A stretch of 48,870 nt of DNA from Marinobacter sp. GTDB taxonomy: Bacteria > Pseudomonadota > Gammaproteobacteria > Pseudomonadales > Oleiphilaceae. Under the pieces are notes generated by a model. The model saw nothing but the letters and a program-made list of their open reading frames with translations, ran no database searches and was not told the origin of the DNA. The translations under genes and the position numbers were made by a program. Below, piece after piece: positions 8,637 to 18,900 of the stretch. Location of the stretch: the NCBI GenBank assembly GCA_014762755.1, contig JABURI010000032.1, positions 1-48,870 of the forward strand, written 5' to 3'. The number at the start of each line of letters is the position of its first letter. Position 1 is the stretch's first letter.

Positions 8637-10438
8637 GACAACTTTTCGCCGGATTGATCCTCTCACTATGCGCGGGCGCGCTTCACGCTGCCCCTGCCGT
8701 GCCGGAAGCGGGCCTGAAGGCCGAAATGGCCGGCGAGTGGGAGAGGGCGCTGACGGTCTACCAGTCCGTGCTTGAGAGTCAGCCCCAACGCGTGGATCTT
8801 TGGCTGAGGATGGCGGATATCTACCACCACCTGGAACGCCCGGAAGAGGCCCTTGATGCCCTTGAAAAGGCCGGCGAATTGGTGCCGGACAACCCGGACG
8901 TCGCCTTTCGGCTGTCCCGCACCTACGCCATGGCCGACCGCCCCGCGGACGCCCTGCAGCAATGCCAGCGCGCCTCCGAACTGGAGCCGGGCAATGTCGA
9001 CTATCTGCATACCTGCCTGAAGCAGGCCAATTGGGCACGCAATCGGCCAGCGGCGGAGCGCACTATTGAGTCGCTGCTGGCGATTTCCCCCACCGACCAC
9101 GATGCCCTGTTGAGTCGGGCCCTCTGGCACAGCTGGATGGGGGAGTATGAGCAGGCCGCCACGGCCTATGACGAGTACCTGCGCCATTACCCCGAGGACC
9201 ACGACGCCACAGTTGCCCGTATCCAGGTGCTGGGCTGGGCCGGCGACCATGACGGAGCCGAAAAGGCCCTGGTCGGGTATCGCCAACGCTTCGGAGACAC
9301 GGACGCCTATCAGCGGGCCCAAGCCCAGATATTGCTTCAACAGGGCCGGTATTACTCGGCCTCGGACCTGCTCACCCCCTTGGCCGAACGCCACCCGGAA
9401 GATTACGACATCCATTTTGCCCGGGTACTGGCCACCCGTGCTTCGGGTCAGCCTTCGGAGGCGCTGGAGAGCCTGGCGGTCATGGAGACCCGGAAGCCGG
9501 ACGAGCTTGAAACTCGCGAGCTGGCCCGGGTCACCCGTGCACCGTTGCGTTCGCTGGTGGGAATCACCGGTGACCATCAGTTTGATGCCGATGACATCCG
9601 CATTACCACCGGAAAAGTATTCGGTGAGCTCGCGCTCAGTCCCGAAACCCGGGCTCTGATGGGCTACAGTGCCCGCCGCGTGAGCACCCGTCAGGGCTCG
9701 GAATTTGTGGCCGCGGATGGCGACCGCTCCACCATGGACTATTACGGCTGGTTAGGTGTTCGCCACCAGTTGCACCGTCGAGTGGCGGTGGAAGCCCGCG
9801 TGGGCCGGGGCAACATCGAGGGTGGTGGCGATTATGGCTACTACCGGCTGGAGGGCGATTGGCACCCCCATGATGACTGGTCCCTGCAGCTCTCCCGGGA
9901 ACGCGCCCTGTATGCCTTGTCACCGCTTTCTGTGTCCCGGGAAATCGTCGAAACCGAGAACCGCCTGCGCGCCCTCTGGCACGCGGGCACGCTGTACCAG
10001 GTGGAAGGCTGGATCAGCGCCTCGGATTTCTCGGACAGCAACAGCCGGCTGGAGTTCTACCTGGCGCCCAGCCGCCGTGTCTACCAGAACGGCCCCTGGG
10101 GCGTGAACCTTGGCCTCTCCGCCCAGCGCTTCACCTTCGACAAGGACCTGGACAACGGCTACTACGACCCGGACTACTTCAACCGCTTCGCTGGCACCGC
10201 GCTGCTCTACTGGAGCCCGAACGTGGACGACTGGGTAGGCCTGCGCACCAGCCTCGGCTGGCACAAGGACGACACCTTCTCCAGCTACGAATTCGGCTCC
10301 GATGTGGAGCTCGAAGCCCTCATCGGTCGCTACCGGGACTGGCAGTTCCACGGCCGGGTCGCCTATGCCGACCGCCTGCAGGAAACCGGACGGTATTACG
10401 GCACCTCGATTCATCTCGGGGTGATTCGAAGGTTTTAA
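8633..10438 (+). CDS. TPR-repeat protein with C-terminal outer-membrane beta-barrel (YaiO/PgaA/PelB-type EPS export component)
   Basis: signal peptide, repeated TPR units (residues ~30-290), C-terminal alternating aromatic beta-strands ending in LGVIRRF. Confidence 0.82.
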   Translation: MRQLFAGLILSLCAGALHAAPAVPEAGLKAEMAGEWERALTVYQSVLESQPQRVDLWLRMADIYHHLERPEEALDALEKAGELVPDNPDVAFRLSRTYAMADRPADALQQCQRASELEPGNVDYLHTCLKQANWARNRPAAERTIESLLAISPTDHDALLSRALWHSWMGEYEQAATAYDEYLRHYPEDHDATVARIQVLGWAGDHDGAEKALVGYRQRFGDTDAYQRAQAQILLQQGRYYSASDLLTPLAERHPEDYDIHFARVLATRASGQPSEALESLAVMETRKPDELETRELARVTRAPLRSLVGITGDHQFDADDIRITTGKVFGELALSPETRALMGYSARRVSTRQGSEFVAADGDRSTMDYYGWLGVRHQLHRRVAVEARVGRGNIEGGGDYGYYRLEGDWHPHDDWSLQLSRERALYALSPLSVSREIVETENRLRALWHAGTLYQVEGWISASDFSDSNSRLEFYLAPSRRVYQNGPWGVNLGLSAQRFTFDKDLDNGYYDPDYFNRFAGTALLYWSPNVDDWVGLRTSLGWHKDDTFSSYEFGSDVELEALIGRYRDWQFHGRVAYADRLQETGRYYGTSIHLGVIRRF

Positions 10439-10669
10439 GTGCCCGGGCTCTGCACCTGACCGGATCTGCAAGCAAGCCCGCTCGAAGCTTTCGGCAGGCA
10501 GTATGTGAACGCCACCGTGAAGACTGGCATCTGATCAGCGGTGAGCAAACTCCTTGCCGAGCCAGTCGTCGGGAGATTCACCACGACAGTTCCGCTTTCA
10601 GAGCTAGACTAAGCTTAAGAAACGCCGCGGCCCATCCTGAACTGAAACGACGTGGAGACAAGGTGAGAA

Positions 10670-11143
10670 ATGAAAGCACTGACTATCCGTTGGCAACGCC
10701 TCGTTGATGAAAAGGGGAGAACATGTGACCGCTGCGCGGCTACAGAATCTGGTGTAGAGGCGGCCGTTGATAAGCTGAAGCGGGCCCTGGGAGAACTGGA
10801 TATAGACGTCGTTCTGGAAAAGAACACCGTGGATCCTGCCACATTCAACAAAGATCCTATGCAATCCAATCGTATCTGGATTGGCGACAGGTTGCTCGAA
10901 GATTGGTTGGCCGCAACAACTGGCCAAAGCCAATGCTGTTCCACATGCGGTGAGGCCGACTGCCGGACCGTGACGGTCGGCGGAAAGACCTACGAAGCAA
11001 TTCCTAGCCAACTGATCCTCAAGGCAGGACTCATGGCGGGTGCACAACTGCTCGACCCTCAATTTCCGGAGGGATACGGCCCTGCGGTATGTGCTCCGGA
11101 GGGTAAAGGTGGATGTTGCCCGCCATCTTCGGGCGCCGGGTAA
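10670..11143 (+). CDS. DUF2703-like cysteine-rich protein
   Basis: RTCDRCAATE, CCSTCGEADCRT and C-terminal GGCCPP; resembles DUF2703 proteins. Confidence 0.72.
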   Translation: MKALTIRWQRLVDEKGRTCDRCAATESGVEAAVDKLKRALGELDIDVVLEKNTVDPATFNKDPMQSNRIWIGDRLLEDWLAATTGQSQCCSTCGEADCRTVTVGGKTYEAIPSQLILKAGLMAGAQLLDPQFPEGYGPAVCAPEGKGGCCPPSSGAG

Positions 11144-11261
11144 GTCCAATCATAGGCCAGGCACTGTTCGCGGCCCCAACCAAGCTGGGTTCCGGCTGCC
11201 TGACAGGGTGTGGTTCAGCCTTTATCCATAATACCGGCGCCGATAAAGTTTTAGCATTTTT

Positions 11262-11381
11262 TGAACACCGTGCAAAATAAGAACAAAAATACTGGACACT
11301 GTTCAAAATAAGGTTATGATTCTGATCAGTGTCCATAAAATGATTCAAAGTATAACGGCTTCATTTTTTGAACGGTGTTCA
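11262..11381. promoter_or_regulatory. cluster of four 13-bp imperfect palindromes (consensus TGAAC-N3-GTTCA), putative TetR operators
   Basis: TGAACACCGTGCA 11262-11274; TGGACACTGTTCA 11293-11305; TGATCAGTGTCCA 11323-11335; TGAACGGTGTTCA 11369-11381, directly upstream of the TetR ATG at 11384. Confidence 0.8.
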
Positions 11382-11383
11382 TA

Positions 11384-11986
11384 ATGGCGAGAAGAAAGGA
11401 CCATACTCCTGAAGAGCTCACTGAGCTTGTCTTGAGCCAGGTTAATCGATTTCTACAGAGCGAGCCTGCCCACCAATTGAGTCTTCGCAAGTTAGCGAAG
11501 ATGGTTGGCTATTCACCCGGTACGCTGATCAATCTGTTTGGGAGCTACTCCAGACTCATTCTGGCGGCGAACGCTCAGACCCTCGATCAGATCGCGCAAC
11601 GGCTTGGCGACAGGATGGAGCAGGATGAGTCTGCTGAAACCAGGCTTCATCGCTTTGCCGAGGCCTACCTGGCGTTTGCTCAGGAGCATCCCCACCAATG
11701 GCGGCTCCTGTTTGAGCATCACCTGGATGAGGGCGAGGAGCTACCCCAGTGGCAGTGGTCTCGTATTGATCGCCTGTTCGACATGATCGAGCAGTGCCTC
11801 TATGAGCTCAATAAAAATTCGCGGGCAGAGGACCGTCACGAAGTCTCACGGACCATATGGGCGAGTGTTCATGGCATTTGCGCATTGTCGATTGATGACA
11901 AGCTGTTTGCCCGGACAACAGTCAGCGCTGAGAGCATGATCAGCGCTCTGTTAACCCATTTCTTATCTTCATGGAAGCAGTATTAA
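11384..11986 (+). CDS. TetR/AcrR family transcriptional regulator
   Basis: N-terminal HTH: HQLSLRKLAKMVGYSPGTLINLFGSYSRLI; alpha-helical C-terminal domain. Confidence 0.88.
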   Translation: MARRKDHTPEELTELVLSQVNRFLQSEPAHQLSLRKLAKMVGYSPGTLINLFGSYSRLILAANAQTLDQIAQRLGDRMEQDESAETRLHRFAEAYLAFAQEHPHQWRLLFEHHLDEGEELPQWQWSRIDRLFDMIEQCLYELNKNSRAEDRHEVSRTIWASVHGICALSIDDKLFARTTVSAESMISALLTHFLSSWKQY

Positions 11987-11998
11987 AGGACCTATCCC

Positions 11999-13885
11999 AT
12001 GTCAGAGCAACGCTCCCAGTTCCAACTACTCAGAAGCCGCCGTTTTTTGCCTTTCTTTGCCACTCAAGCCCTTGGCGCATTCAACGATAATCTATTCAAA
12101 AACGCCCTATTGCTGTTCATTGCGTTCGGTGGTTTGGCCGCCGCTGATCAAACGGCTTTGTACACGAACCTGGCGGCGGGCTTGTTCATTTTGCCGTTTT
12201 TTCTCTTCTCGCCCCTTGCCGGTCAGATTGCGGACAGGCAGGAGAAGTCTCGGTTAATCCGCCAGATAAAAGCACTGGAAGTGGTGATCATGGTGCTGGC
12301 TGCGAGTGCGCTTTTTTGGGGTAGCTCAATGCTGTTAATGGGGCTTCTCTTCTTGATGGGCCTGCAATCAGCGCTCTTTGGACCGGTTAAGTTTGCTCTT
12401 TTGCCTCAGCATTTAAAAGACGAGGAACTGGTAGGGGGAAATGCGCTTGTTGAAATGGGCACCTTCCTGGCCATCCTGGGCGGAACCATTCTTGCCGGTG
12501 TCCTTTTTGGACTGGAGCAGGCCAAGCCATGGATTGCTTCCGGGTTGGTTGTGCTCGCGGTCGGTGGTTACCTCGCCAGTCGTTTCATTCCTGAAGCCAG
12601 GCCCAATGATGCCGGGCTGGTGATTAACTGGAATCCGGTATCCGAAATTAGAAATACACTTCGTAAGGCCCGGCAATCCCGTTCAGTTTACCTTTCCATA
12701 CTGGCAATCAGTTGGTTCTGGTTCCTGGGGGCCAGCTACCTGACCCAGTTTCCCAACTTTGCCCGGGATTACCTGGGTGGGAACACCCAGATAGTGACGT
12801 TATTGCTGACCTTGTTTTCCCTGGGGGTTGCACTGGGATCACTGCTCTGTGAGCGGTTATCGGGTCACAAAATTGAGCTGGGTATTGTCCCGATTGGCTC
12901 CATTGGCATGAGCGTGTTTGGGATCGATCTGTTTTTTGCCTGTCAGCAACTCAGTGTCAGCCCGAACATGAGTGCCATGGAGTTCCTGTCGGCTTCAGAC
13001 AACTGGCGATTGATGTTCGACATCGCGATGATCAGCGCGTTCGGTGGCATTTACGTCGTGCCACTGCAAGCACTGATCCAGCATCGTAGTGACGATAAAA
13101 GCCGGGCACAGATCATCGCGGCGAATAATCTGCTGAACGCGTTTCTGATGGTGGCCAGCGCGGCTGTAAGCATTCTGTTACTGAGCGTTCTCGACATGAC
13201 ACTGCCGCAGTATTTCCTGCTGCTGGCTTCGGTGAATGTGGTCGTGGCTGCCTTTGTTTATCAGCAGGTCCCCGAGTTTGTGCTTCGGTTCTGTATCTGG
13301 ATGCTGAGTCACACCCTATACCGGGTGACTCATAAGGACCTGGAAAAGATCCCGGATGAGGGTGCGGCTGTTCTCGTATGCAATCACGTCAGCTATGTGG
13401 ATGCCTTGATTCTCGCGGGATGCCATCACCGTCCAATCCGCTTTGTCATGGATAAGAGCATCTCGGAAATGAAGGGACTCAAAACCTTCTTCAGAATGGC
13501 CAAGACCATACCGATCTGCTCGCCCAAGCAGGACGCTGAAACATATGAGATGGCCTTTAAACGAATCAAAATGGAACTCGATGAGGGGCATCTTGTGTGC
13601 ATCTTCCCGGAGGGCAAGCTGACCAAATCTGGGGAAATCGAAGAGTTCAAAGCGGGGATTGAACGCATCATCAAGGAAACTCCGGTCCCGGTTATTCCTA
13701 TGGCGCTGGAAGGCCTGTGGGGGAGCTTCTTCAGTCATAAAGGTGGCCATGCGTTGACCAAGAGGCCGAAGCGATTCTGGTCAAAGGTCCAGGTCATAGC
13801 GGGAGACGCGCTTCAACCGGAACATGTCACCGCACCAGGGTTGCAGTCCCGGGTTGAATCACTGCACCAGCAGCTCGCGTCCTGA
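11999..13885 (+). CDS. MFS transporter (LplT-like) fused to C-terminal PlsC 1-acylglycerol-3-phosphate acyltransferase domain
   Basis: MFS start FFATQALGAFNDNLFKNAL; acyltransferase motifs NHVSYVDA (NHxxxxD) and FPEGKLTKSG. Confidence 0.9.
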   Translation: MSEQRSQFQLLRSRRFLPFFATQALGAFNDNLFKNALLLFIAFGGLAAADQTALYTNLAAGLFILPFFLFSPLAGQIADRQEKSRLIRQIKALEVVIMVLAASALFWGSSMLLMGLLFLMGLQSALFGPVKFALLPQHLKDEELVGGNALVEMGTFLAILGGTILAGVLFGLEQAKPWIASGLVVLAVGGYLASRFIPEARPNDAGLVINWNPVSEIRNTLRKARQSRSVYLSILAISWFWFLGASYLTQFPNFARDYLGGNTQIVTLLLTLFSLGVALGSLLCERLSGHKIELGIVPIGSIGMSVFGIDLFFACQQLSVSPNMSAMEFLSASDNWRLMFDIAMISAFGGIYVVPLQALIQHRSDDKSRAQIIAANNLLNAFLMVASAAVSILLLSVLDMTLPQYFLLLASVNVVVAAFVYQQVPEFVLRFCIWMLSHTLYRVTHKDLEKIPDEGAAVLVCNHVSYVDALILAGCHHRPIRFVMDKSISEMKGLKTFFRMAKTIPICSPKQDAETYEMAFKRIKMELDEGHLVCIFPEGKLTKSGEIEEFKAGIERIIKETPVPVIPMALEGLWGSFFSHKGGHALTKRPKRFWSKVQVIAGDALQPEHVTAPGLQSRVESLHQQLAS

Positions 13886-13922
13886 TGGGGCAGGTCAGTC
13901 GCACCGCGGCTGTACTACACCG

Positions 13923-13964
13923 TTTCATGATACTGACTACAGTGGATGGAAAGTCCGTGTGGAT
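13923..13964 (+). repeat. copy 1 of 42-bp promoter-like dispersed repeat
   Basis: TTTCATGATACTGACTACAGTGGATGGAAAGTCCGTGTGGAT; ~34 of 42 positions identical to 25438-25479. Confidence 0.75.
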
Positions 13965-13994
13965 CGTACGGAACCGGCGGTAACAAGGGCAGGG

Positions 13995-14033
13995 TTATTT
14001 CCGAGAGAGCACGTTATCATTTCCCGGAAATAA
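13995..14033. terminator. inverted repeat between convergent genes (possible transcript-end structure)
   Basis: TTATTTCCG (13995-14003) / CGGAAATAA (14025-14033), 9-bp perfect arms, 21-nt loop. Confidence 0.4.
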
Positions 14034-14084
14034 TTCTGCCTCGCTTTATCCGCTGCCCGGCTTCAGTTGAGCTGGACAGTTCGG

Positions 14085-15008
14085 CTATTTACCTGATTTC
14101 TTTTTCTTAAACAGCTTGCCGCCAAGCGCCACTAGACCGGCAATGATGAATACGCCAAACTTTTTCAGGAATAACAGGGCACCAGCGAAAACGCCGGCTT
14201 TTGCGGCGGCTTTTCCTGCGACAAGAGCACCCAGACCATACGCTGCGACGGTATCCATCTCCGGGTTGAAGTCGCTATAGCGATGTCCCTCATTAAATTG
14301 TGCCATGCCTAACACGGTGTCTAGATTGGCCTCAATTTCTGGTAATTGATTCATGTCAGCGATGAAGTTCAGAAGCAGAACGCCCTGTCGCCCGAGCACC
14401 CGGATGTTGTAGTTCAGGATATGATCTGGATCCTCACCGAACTGGAGTTCCTGCGCCCAATAGAGCTTGTGCGATGCCTGGTTGTAGTGAGGGGCTGACG
14501 CCCACCCCACAAGGTCGATGGGGGCGTAGCCGGCTTCCACCCGTTCCGGGTTTACGTCGCGTGTATCTTCCTGCATCTGTTCAAGCAGTTCGTCGTAGTC
14601 AATGTCGGAGGCATTCTCGTCCGAAACATATCCATCTTCTTCATACTCGATGGTGACTCCCCAGGAAGCTTCATCCAGTGGTGCAAATTCCGAAGGGAAC
14701 AGCATTCCTAGCGTTTCGCCGCCGGGTGGGTTGCCCCAGGCTTCTACCAGAACCCGCTGGGTGTCTTCGGGGGAAAGATAGTAGAAGTTCTCCGGAACAT
14801 TCAGGGTAGCAACCCCATTGGGGAGGCGGATCTCTCCCCGCTGGTAGTTCAGGCTGTTTACAAATTGCTCGGCCCACTGCTGGTATTCCTGTTCTTGGTC
14901 CATCGCCTCGGTTTCGGCCGCGGCTGCCGCATCGGACTGCTCGTTGGCCAGGCTGAACTGACTGCAAATGGATAGCAAAATAGATGTAAGTAATATAACC
15001 TTTTTCAT
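14085..15008 (-). CDS. DUF2167-like membrane protein
   Basis: signal peptide MKKVILLTSILLSICSQFSLA; GVATLNVPENFYYLSPEDTQRVLVEAWGNPPG; C-terminal TM segment followed by lysines. Confidence 0.8.
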   Translation of the reverse strand: MKKVILLTSILLSICSQFSLANEQSDAAAAAETEAMDQEQEYQQWAEQFVNSLNYQRGEIRLPNGVATLNVPENFYYLSPEDTQRVLVEAWGNPPGGETLGMLFPSEFAPLDEASWGVTIEYEEDGYVSDENASDIDYDELLEQMQEDTRDVNPERVEAGYAPIDLVGWASAPHYNQASHKLYWAQELQFGEDPDHILNYNIRVLGRQGVLLLNFIADMNQLPEIEANLDTVLGMAQFNEGHRYSDFNPEMDTVAAYGLGALVAGKAAAKAGVFAGALLFLKKFGVFIIAGLVALGGKLFKKKKSGK

Positions 15009-15093
15009 GGTATTTCCTTGTGGCTTGGCGAATTTCCCCTTAGAGGGAAAAGACAGACTGCGGCGGTGCATCACGCCCGACGGTTAAGCAAAA

Positions 15094-15786
15094 TCAGCGA
15101 ATGGCACTTCTCAGGATCATGAGCCATCGCCCCAGCCGCAGAATGTCCATTAATGCCGCGGCTACATAGGTGAATGCGGCTGCTCTTAGGACGCTGTTGA
15201 CTGCGTCATACTGGTGCTTCCGGATGTATTCTCCTGTCACCAGAATTGGCATGGCTTTATTGAAACTGGCATCCCATTCCATCGGCAAGATGACGAACTG
15301 GATCAGCACCGAGGCCAACATTGCCAGCACACCGATCAAAGCCGTTAGCAGAGCCACATGGGGCACTTTGAAGATGGCGACGACTAAGGGAATAGCAAAC
15401 AGGAATCCGACAGCAATCTTCTGGACTATCATGGCAGCCGGCAAATACCGTTGGCGTAACGTCGTGATTGCTTCCTCGCGATGGTATTGAATGGCATGGC
15501 CCACTTCGTGGGCCGCCACCGCGACCGCTGTAATAGAGCGGCCATCAAATACACTACGTGAAAGGCGAACGGCTTTTTCAGAAGGCGAGTAGTGATCACC
15601 TTCATCAGTCAACTCCACAACAACGTCCGAGAGTTCGAACCGGTTGATGAGATGTTGGGCGAGTTCACCGCCCGTACCGGGCATACCTGCATCTGGCGCG
15701 CCATGTTTTTTCATGACATGTCGAATCCAGAGGTGGGGCCCATAAACAAGGAGCAGAATCAGAACTGAGGTAATAACAAACAGCAT
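15094..15786 (-). CDS. membrane zinc metallopeptidase (YugP / Zn_peptidase_2 type)
   Basis: AAHEVGHAIQYH (HExxH) with flanking TM helices. Confidence 0.88.
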   Translation of the reverse strand: MLFVITSVLILLLVYGPHLWIRHVMKKHGAPDAGMPGTGGELAQHLINRFELSDVVVELTDEGDHYSPSEKAVRLSRSVFDGRSITAVAVAAHEVGHAIQYHREEAITTLRQRYLPAAMIVQKIAVGFLFAIPLVVAIFKVPHVALLTALIGVLAMLASVLIQFVILPMEWDASFNKAMPILVTGEYIRKHQYDAVNSVLRAAAFTYVAAALMDILRLGRWLMILRSAIR

Positions 15787-15948
15787 ATCCTTTGCTTCAA
15801 GTAAAATATTTGTTCTGAGTATACCAACCGTATTTCTTCAAAAGGCCAATCACGTCTCAGTATTGAAGCGAGTCGAAGACAATTAATTGACAAACCTCTC
15901 AGGCCCTCAGCATCGCGCAATAGGTCAGCGAATTACCCAGACGGGACA

Positions 15949-18900
15949 CTAGTTCTCCCTGATTTCGACCTTCTCCAGGAGCTGTTTCTCGATACTCAAA
16001 AGCTGATTTTTGATCTCGGACATCGTCCTGTAGGTCCTGAGATCGAGACCGGTCTTCCCACGCAGGACCTTGATCAGTGGTCCGATTGAGCGTTCATAGA
16101 CTTCTGCCAGCGAAACCAGTGCTTCTCTCAGGCCATCGGGCCCCTGGACGGTCACCTGCGGGGACACCTCAAGGCGGCCAACAGATTCCTGGATACCTTC
16201 GATCAAGGGTGTCCAGTCCACGCTTCTGCCTTGATCAGACCGGGATGATTCGGCGATTGCGGAGCCCAGGGTCTTCAGCTGCTCACCGATGCTGACCAGC
16301 TGACGGACCACTTTCTCGCCGGTATCACCGTCGCCGCCTGCCTGTATTCGGGCTCGGTAAGCCGATTTGATTTCGGCCCAGCGTTCGGCTTCAGGCCCGG
16401 CCAGGGTTCCCCGGAGCTCCTTGAGTTTCAGCAGGTTTTCCTCGGCACCCTGGGTGAGTAATTGCGCTTCACCCTGGTAGTGATCGTCGATCAGCCGCTC
16501 CAACTCGTCGTCGGTCATTACCGGGGTGACCTTTTCAGCCAGCTTGTTCATGTTCCGGTAGCTGCCCTGTAGCTTAAAAGGTGGCTCGGTCCGGTAGGCA
16601 TCGTCCTGGCCGCTGGAGGCGATGTAGGTTTCGTTGACCCGGAGGATTACGTCTCGCACTCTGAGGAGGCGTTTGAGGACAGCAACGATTTCTTCACGCT
16701 CTGCTGCGCTGTAGTCGTGTTCGAAATCCGCAGAGTTAACTTCCTTGCCTGCGGCGATATCGGCAAACCGGTAAAAATCGCCCATGCCACGTGAGGCGAG
16801 GGGGGCTGTCACGGGATTGGAGCTCATGCTGTTTTCGAGATAGGACAGAGCAAAAATGTCCTCCATGCCGCTGAGCTGATCGCCGAGGTTCCGGACATCA
16901 GCACGGTTGGCCAGCATGTCCGGAATCTGGAAGACTTCGCCGGATTCGGTGTACGGGTTGCCGCCCATGCAGATGGCAAAGCGTTTGCCACGCATGTCGT
17001 AGGTCCTGGAGCGGCCGTTCCAGATACCCTCGATTCGGCGGGTTCCGTCACATAAGGATATGAATTTCTGAAGAAATTCCTCGTGAGTATGCTGGATATC
17101 GTCCAGATAGAGCATGACGTTGTTGCCCATCTCCAGAGCCAGGTTGAGCTTTACCAGTTCTGTCCTGGCGGTGGAGTGTGGGGCCTTTTCAGGGTCCAGG
17201 GATGTTACATCGTGGCCAAGTGACGGGCAGTTGATCTTCATGAAGATCAGGCCAAGACGGCTTGCGACATACTCCATGAGGGTGGTTTTGCCGTAGCCCG
17301 GCGGCGAAATCATGATGAGGAGGCCCATCAGGTCGGTGCGCCGGTCGTCACCGACGGTCCCCATCTGCTTGGCCAGGTTGTCACCCACCAGCGGAAGGTA
17401 GACTTGCGAGATCAGCTTGTTCCGTACGAATGAGGTCAGCGGCCTTGCCGTGAATTCTTCGACCCGTAGCCGGTCCTTCTGTTCTTCCAGAATTTCATGG
17501 CGCACTTTCTGGAGCGCTTCCCAACGTGGCAGACGATCATTGATGTGGCGGCGTAACCTTGTCTCGAATTCATCAAGCGCCAGGGACAGGCTCTGGTTCT
17601 CCAATCTTTGGTGGCGGCCCAGAAGCCCCCCGATGGCAAACGTGAGTTCTACAGCCCTCGGCTCGAACCGGGTCTCTTCGCAGAGGGTATTGGCGATCAA
17701 AAGGAGCGCGGCTTCCGGGGCGAAATGGACCGCCAGATCATTGTCAGTCTGGCGGGCAAATGCAGCCAGCCAGGCCAGTGCTGTATGCCAGAGGCTCTGG
17801 GCACGGCCCTTTGATTGATCGAGAACCTGATCGAGCGCAGGCTGCTGGTCCTGGTCTGCGATGTACTGCTTAAAACGGGCATGAAGGTCATATCCCGTCG
17901 AGGATACCTCCACGATTCCCGGTGTGGTTGCCAGGGTCTGACAAAGATAATCCGCTGCTTGCTCAAGCGCCCATGCCTCGAAATCCAGATGATTGTGCTC
18001 GGAAAAATCAATCATATCCCTGAGGAGTGTTGCCTGGGCTCGCTGCACGAGATCGGATGTCCGCATGAGGGATTGCAGCACACCCGCACTCATACACTCC
18101 GCGGTTCTGTGTTTGCGATAGTCGATGTCCTGAAGAAACCAGAACAGCAGGGCCGCGCCACGTACAGCCGGTGCGAATCTCAATAAGCCAGCGTCGGCTT
18201 TGGCCGGGGCCAGCTTCTCTATGATCCTGGCAGCGTCGTGGTCGTGGATGCCCTTTTCGTACCCGTCCCGGTAACGGGGGCCTGAAAACCGCCGTACCGC
18301 CTCGTCCAGGGCTTCCGGATCAGAGAGGTCCGGCATCTGGATCTTGCCGGTTTCGACGGCTTCCATAAACCGGTAGGCAAGGTATTCGCCTTTGTACACA
18401 TCCGGGGCCTGTGAGGGGGTGTGCAGATCCCAGCAATCTTCCAGTTGGTTCAGCCTTGAGTCCCGAACCGTCTCGAAAAATTGTGTGCCTGAGATGTGCA
18501 GGCGCAAGCCCTCCTGTTGGGGCACCAGCGTCAGCGCCGGCTCTTGTTGGTTGACGGAGAAACGGTGACGCGGCCCCAACCTGATCACCGATCCACCGTC
18601 CTCGTACATGTCCGCTTTATCGCGGACCGACCGCTGCGCATTGTCCTGCGCTGCTTTCAGCTGGCCCTCCAGATCATCTGCCTCGAGAGGTGCGTCCAAC
18701 CCCCGCAACCTTCCGGCCAGGTCACGGACTTTGGCCACCATGGCATCCCCGGCAAAAAAAGTATGCACTTGTTGAACGTCGGTGAACTGGTCGGTTCGCT
18801 TGGTCAGGCTGTTGAGGATACGCTGGCCGGCATCCTTCAGGGAGGAAGCCTTCCTTTGTCGTTCCTGGGTCAGTTGCTGACGACGGGCTTCAATGGTTTC

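Noticed and set aside
7200-9038. 612-aa minus-strand ORF opposite the GT2/TPR genes
   Set aside because: Compositionally biased shadow ORF in GC-rich DNA; the plus strand encodes clear families.
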